Made by a program: the position numbers and the translations under genes | Shown here: positions 63,689 to 64,000 of the stretch, piece by piece | Position numbering within the stretch: position 1 is the stretch's first letter | How the letters are laid out: every line of letters starts with the position of its first letter | Assembly: GCA_029961685.1 (NCBI GenBank) | Contig: JARWKL010000010.1 | Coordinates: forward strand, 13,909,931 to 13,973,930 | DNA length: 64,000 nucleotides | Direction: 5' to 3' | Source: Aristolochia californica | Taxonomy: Eukaryota > Streptophyta > Magnoliopsida > Piperales > Aristolochiaceae | The notes under the pieces: generated by a model | Database searches by the model: none | The model's input: the letters and a program-made list of their open reading frames with translations, nothing else | What the model was told of the DNA's origin: nothing

Positions 63689-64000
63689 TTGTACTAGTGG
63701 AATTTCCCAAACATGGATTTTGGGGTTCATTTTTAGTGCGTGATATAATTTTCTATTTATTATTATAGTTTTCAAATTTTTTTGCGCACATGAACTATAA
63801 ATTTTTAATTTTTGTTGCGATCTTATATCTTTTTTTGTTTACGAGGAAAAATGGGAGTCACAAGTTTGGACCTGAAAAAAAAAAAATTTGAACAACAAAA
63901 AATGGGGATGCACAAATGCTGGGAGAGAAAATTCCAAAGAGTATCTGCGATTTTTAAAGATCAGCAAAAAAGTGGGTTGTTTGGCTCTGGTAAATATCCA
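63689..64000. repeat. Right-edge monomer, cut by the window end
   Basis: This is the first 312 bases of a unit, ending at GTAAATATCCA. It carries the Q-type signature (TTTTTGTTGCG, then AACAACAAAAAATGG). The array therefore continues beyond the window. Confidence 0.9.

Larger units (their letters stand above)
1..64000. repeat. Satellite array of ~465 bp monomers filling the window
   Basis: Every stretch of the window aligns to the same repeat in the same orientation, with no interruption by other DNA. The landmark TTGTACTAGTGG recurs at, for example, 451, 916, 1382, 1846, 2314, 2778, 3243, 3710, 4174, 4640, 5104, 5570, 6037, 6501, 6967 and 7441, and continues to 63689. That gives 136 intervals averaging 465.0 bp. 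Landmarks shared by almost all units are SpeI (ACTAGT), EcoRI (GAATTC in CTTGAGAATTC) and SphI (GCATGC) sites, an A-run of about 8-17 and a C-run of about 5-8. Units from different subfamilies differ by several percent by eye, while long-range copies differ by under 1%. That pattern is typical of higher-order satellite arrays in eukaryotic heterochromatin. The family name, species and chromosomal position cannot be read from the sequence. Confidence 0.98.

Noticed and set aside
1..64000. CRISPR-like or phage/plasmid repeat system
   Set aside because: The repeat unit is 465 bp with no short repeat/unique spacer alternation, and no prokaryotic genes or ribosome sites are present.

Overview
This window is satellite DNA from end to end. 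I see no gene, RNA gene, transposon or unique spacer. One repeat of about 465 bp is tiled head to tail in a single orientation. Taking TTGTACTAGTGG as the start of each unit, I count 136 unit-to-unit intervals between positions 451 and 63689 (mean 465.0 bp), plus one cut unit at each window edge. Nearly all units are 460-474 bp. One, near 47.0-47.4 kb, is shortened by two deletions. The repeat is about 36% G+C (counted by hand on 916-1381) and CpG-poor. It has a T-tract-rich first third, a central A-run of variable length, and a C-rich last third with a C-run and inverted repeats.

The organism must be a eukaryote, because arrays of this length and order occur in centromeric, pericentromeric, subtelomeric or knob-like heterochromatin. 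The loss of CpG with TpG/CpA replacements suggests a genome that methylates cytosine, such as a plant or vertebrate. I do not recognise the monomer as a named satellite and cannot place the species.

Layout. (1) 1-7090 and 10252-17342 are near-identical copies about 10.25 kb (22 units) apart; each contains two copies of a 1.40 kb trimer called S-T-R here. (2) 7091-10251 and 17343-20483 are non-duplicated stretches. (3) 20.5-31.05 kb holds a tetramer (types A-B-C-D, about 1862 bp), itself inside an 11-unit, 5.12 kb tandem duplication. (4) 31-40 kb is a mosaic of shorter pieces of the same modules, including two more partial B-C-D runs. (5) 40.05-43.26 kb is a 1394 bp trimer repeated in tandem. 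(6) 43.3-64 kb is built from a P-Q-R-S-T module that recurs with gains and losses, including a 2.3 kb block found at 44.57-46.88 and again at 51.46-53.78 kb.

Nothing here works together as genes. Open frames of up to 119 codons occur only because the monomer lacks stops in some frames; they recur with the repeat and break with each change in A-run length. What is of interest is the record of unequal exchange or segmental amplification at several scales, and the few sites that stay conserved. The letters A-E and P-T are my own labels based on diagnostic differences, not published names.
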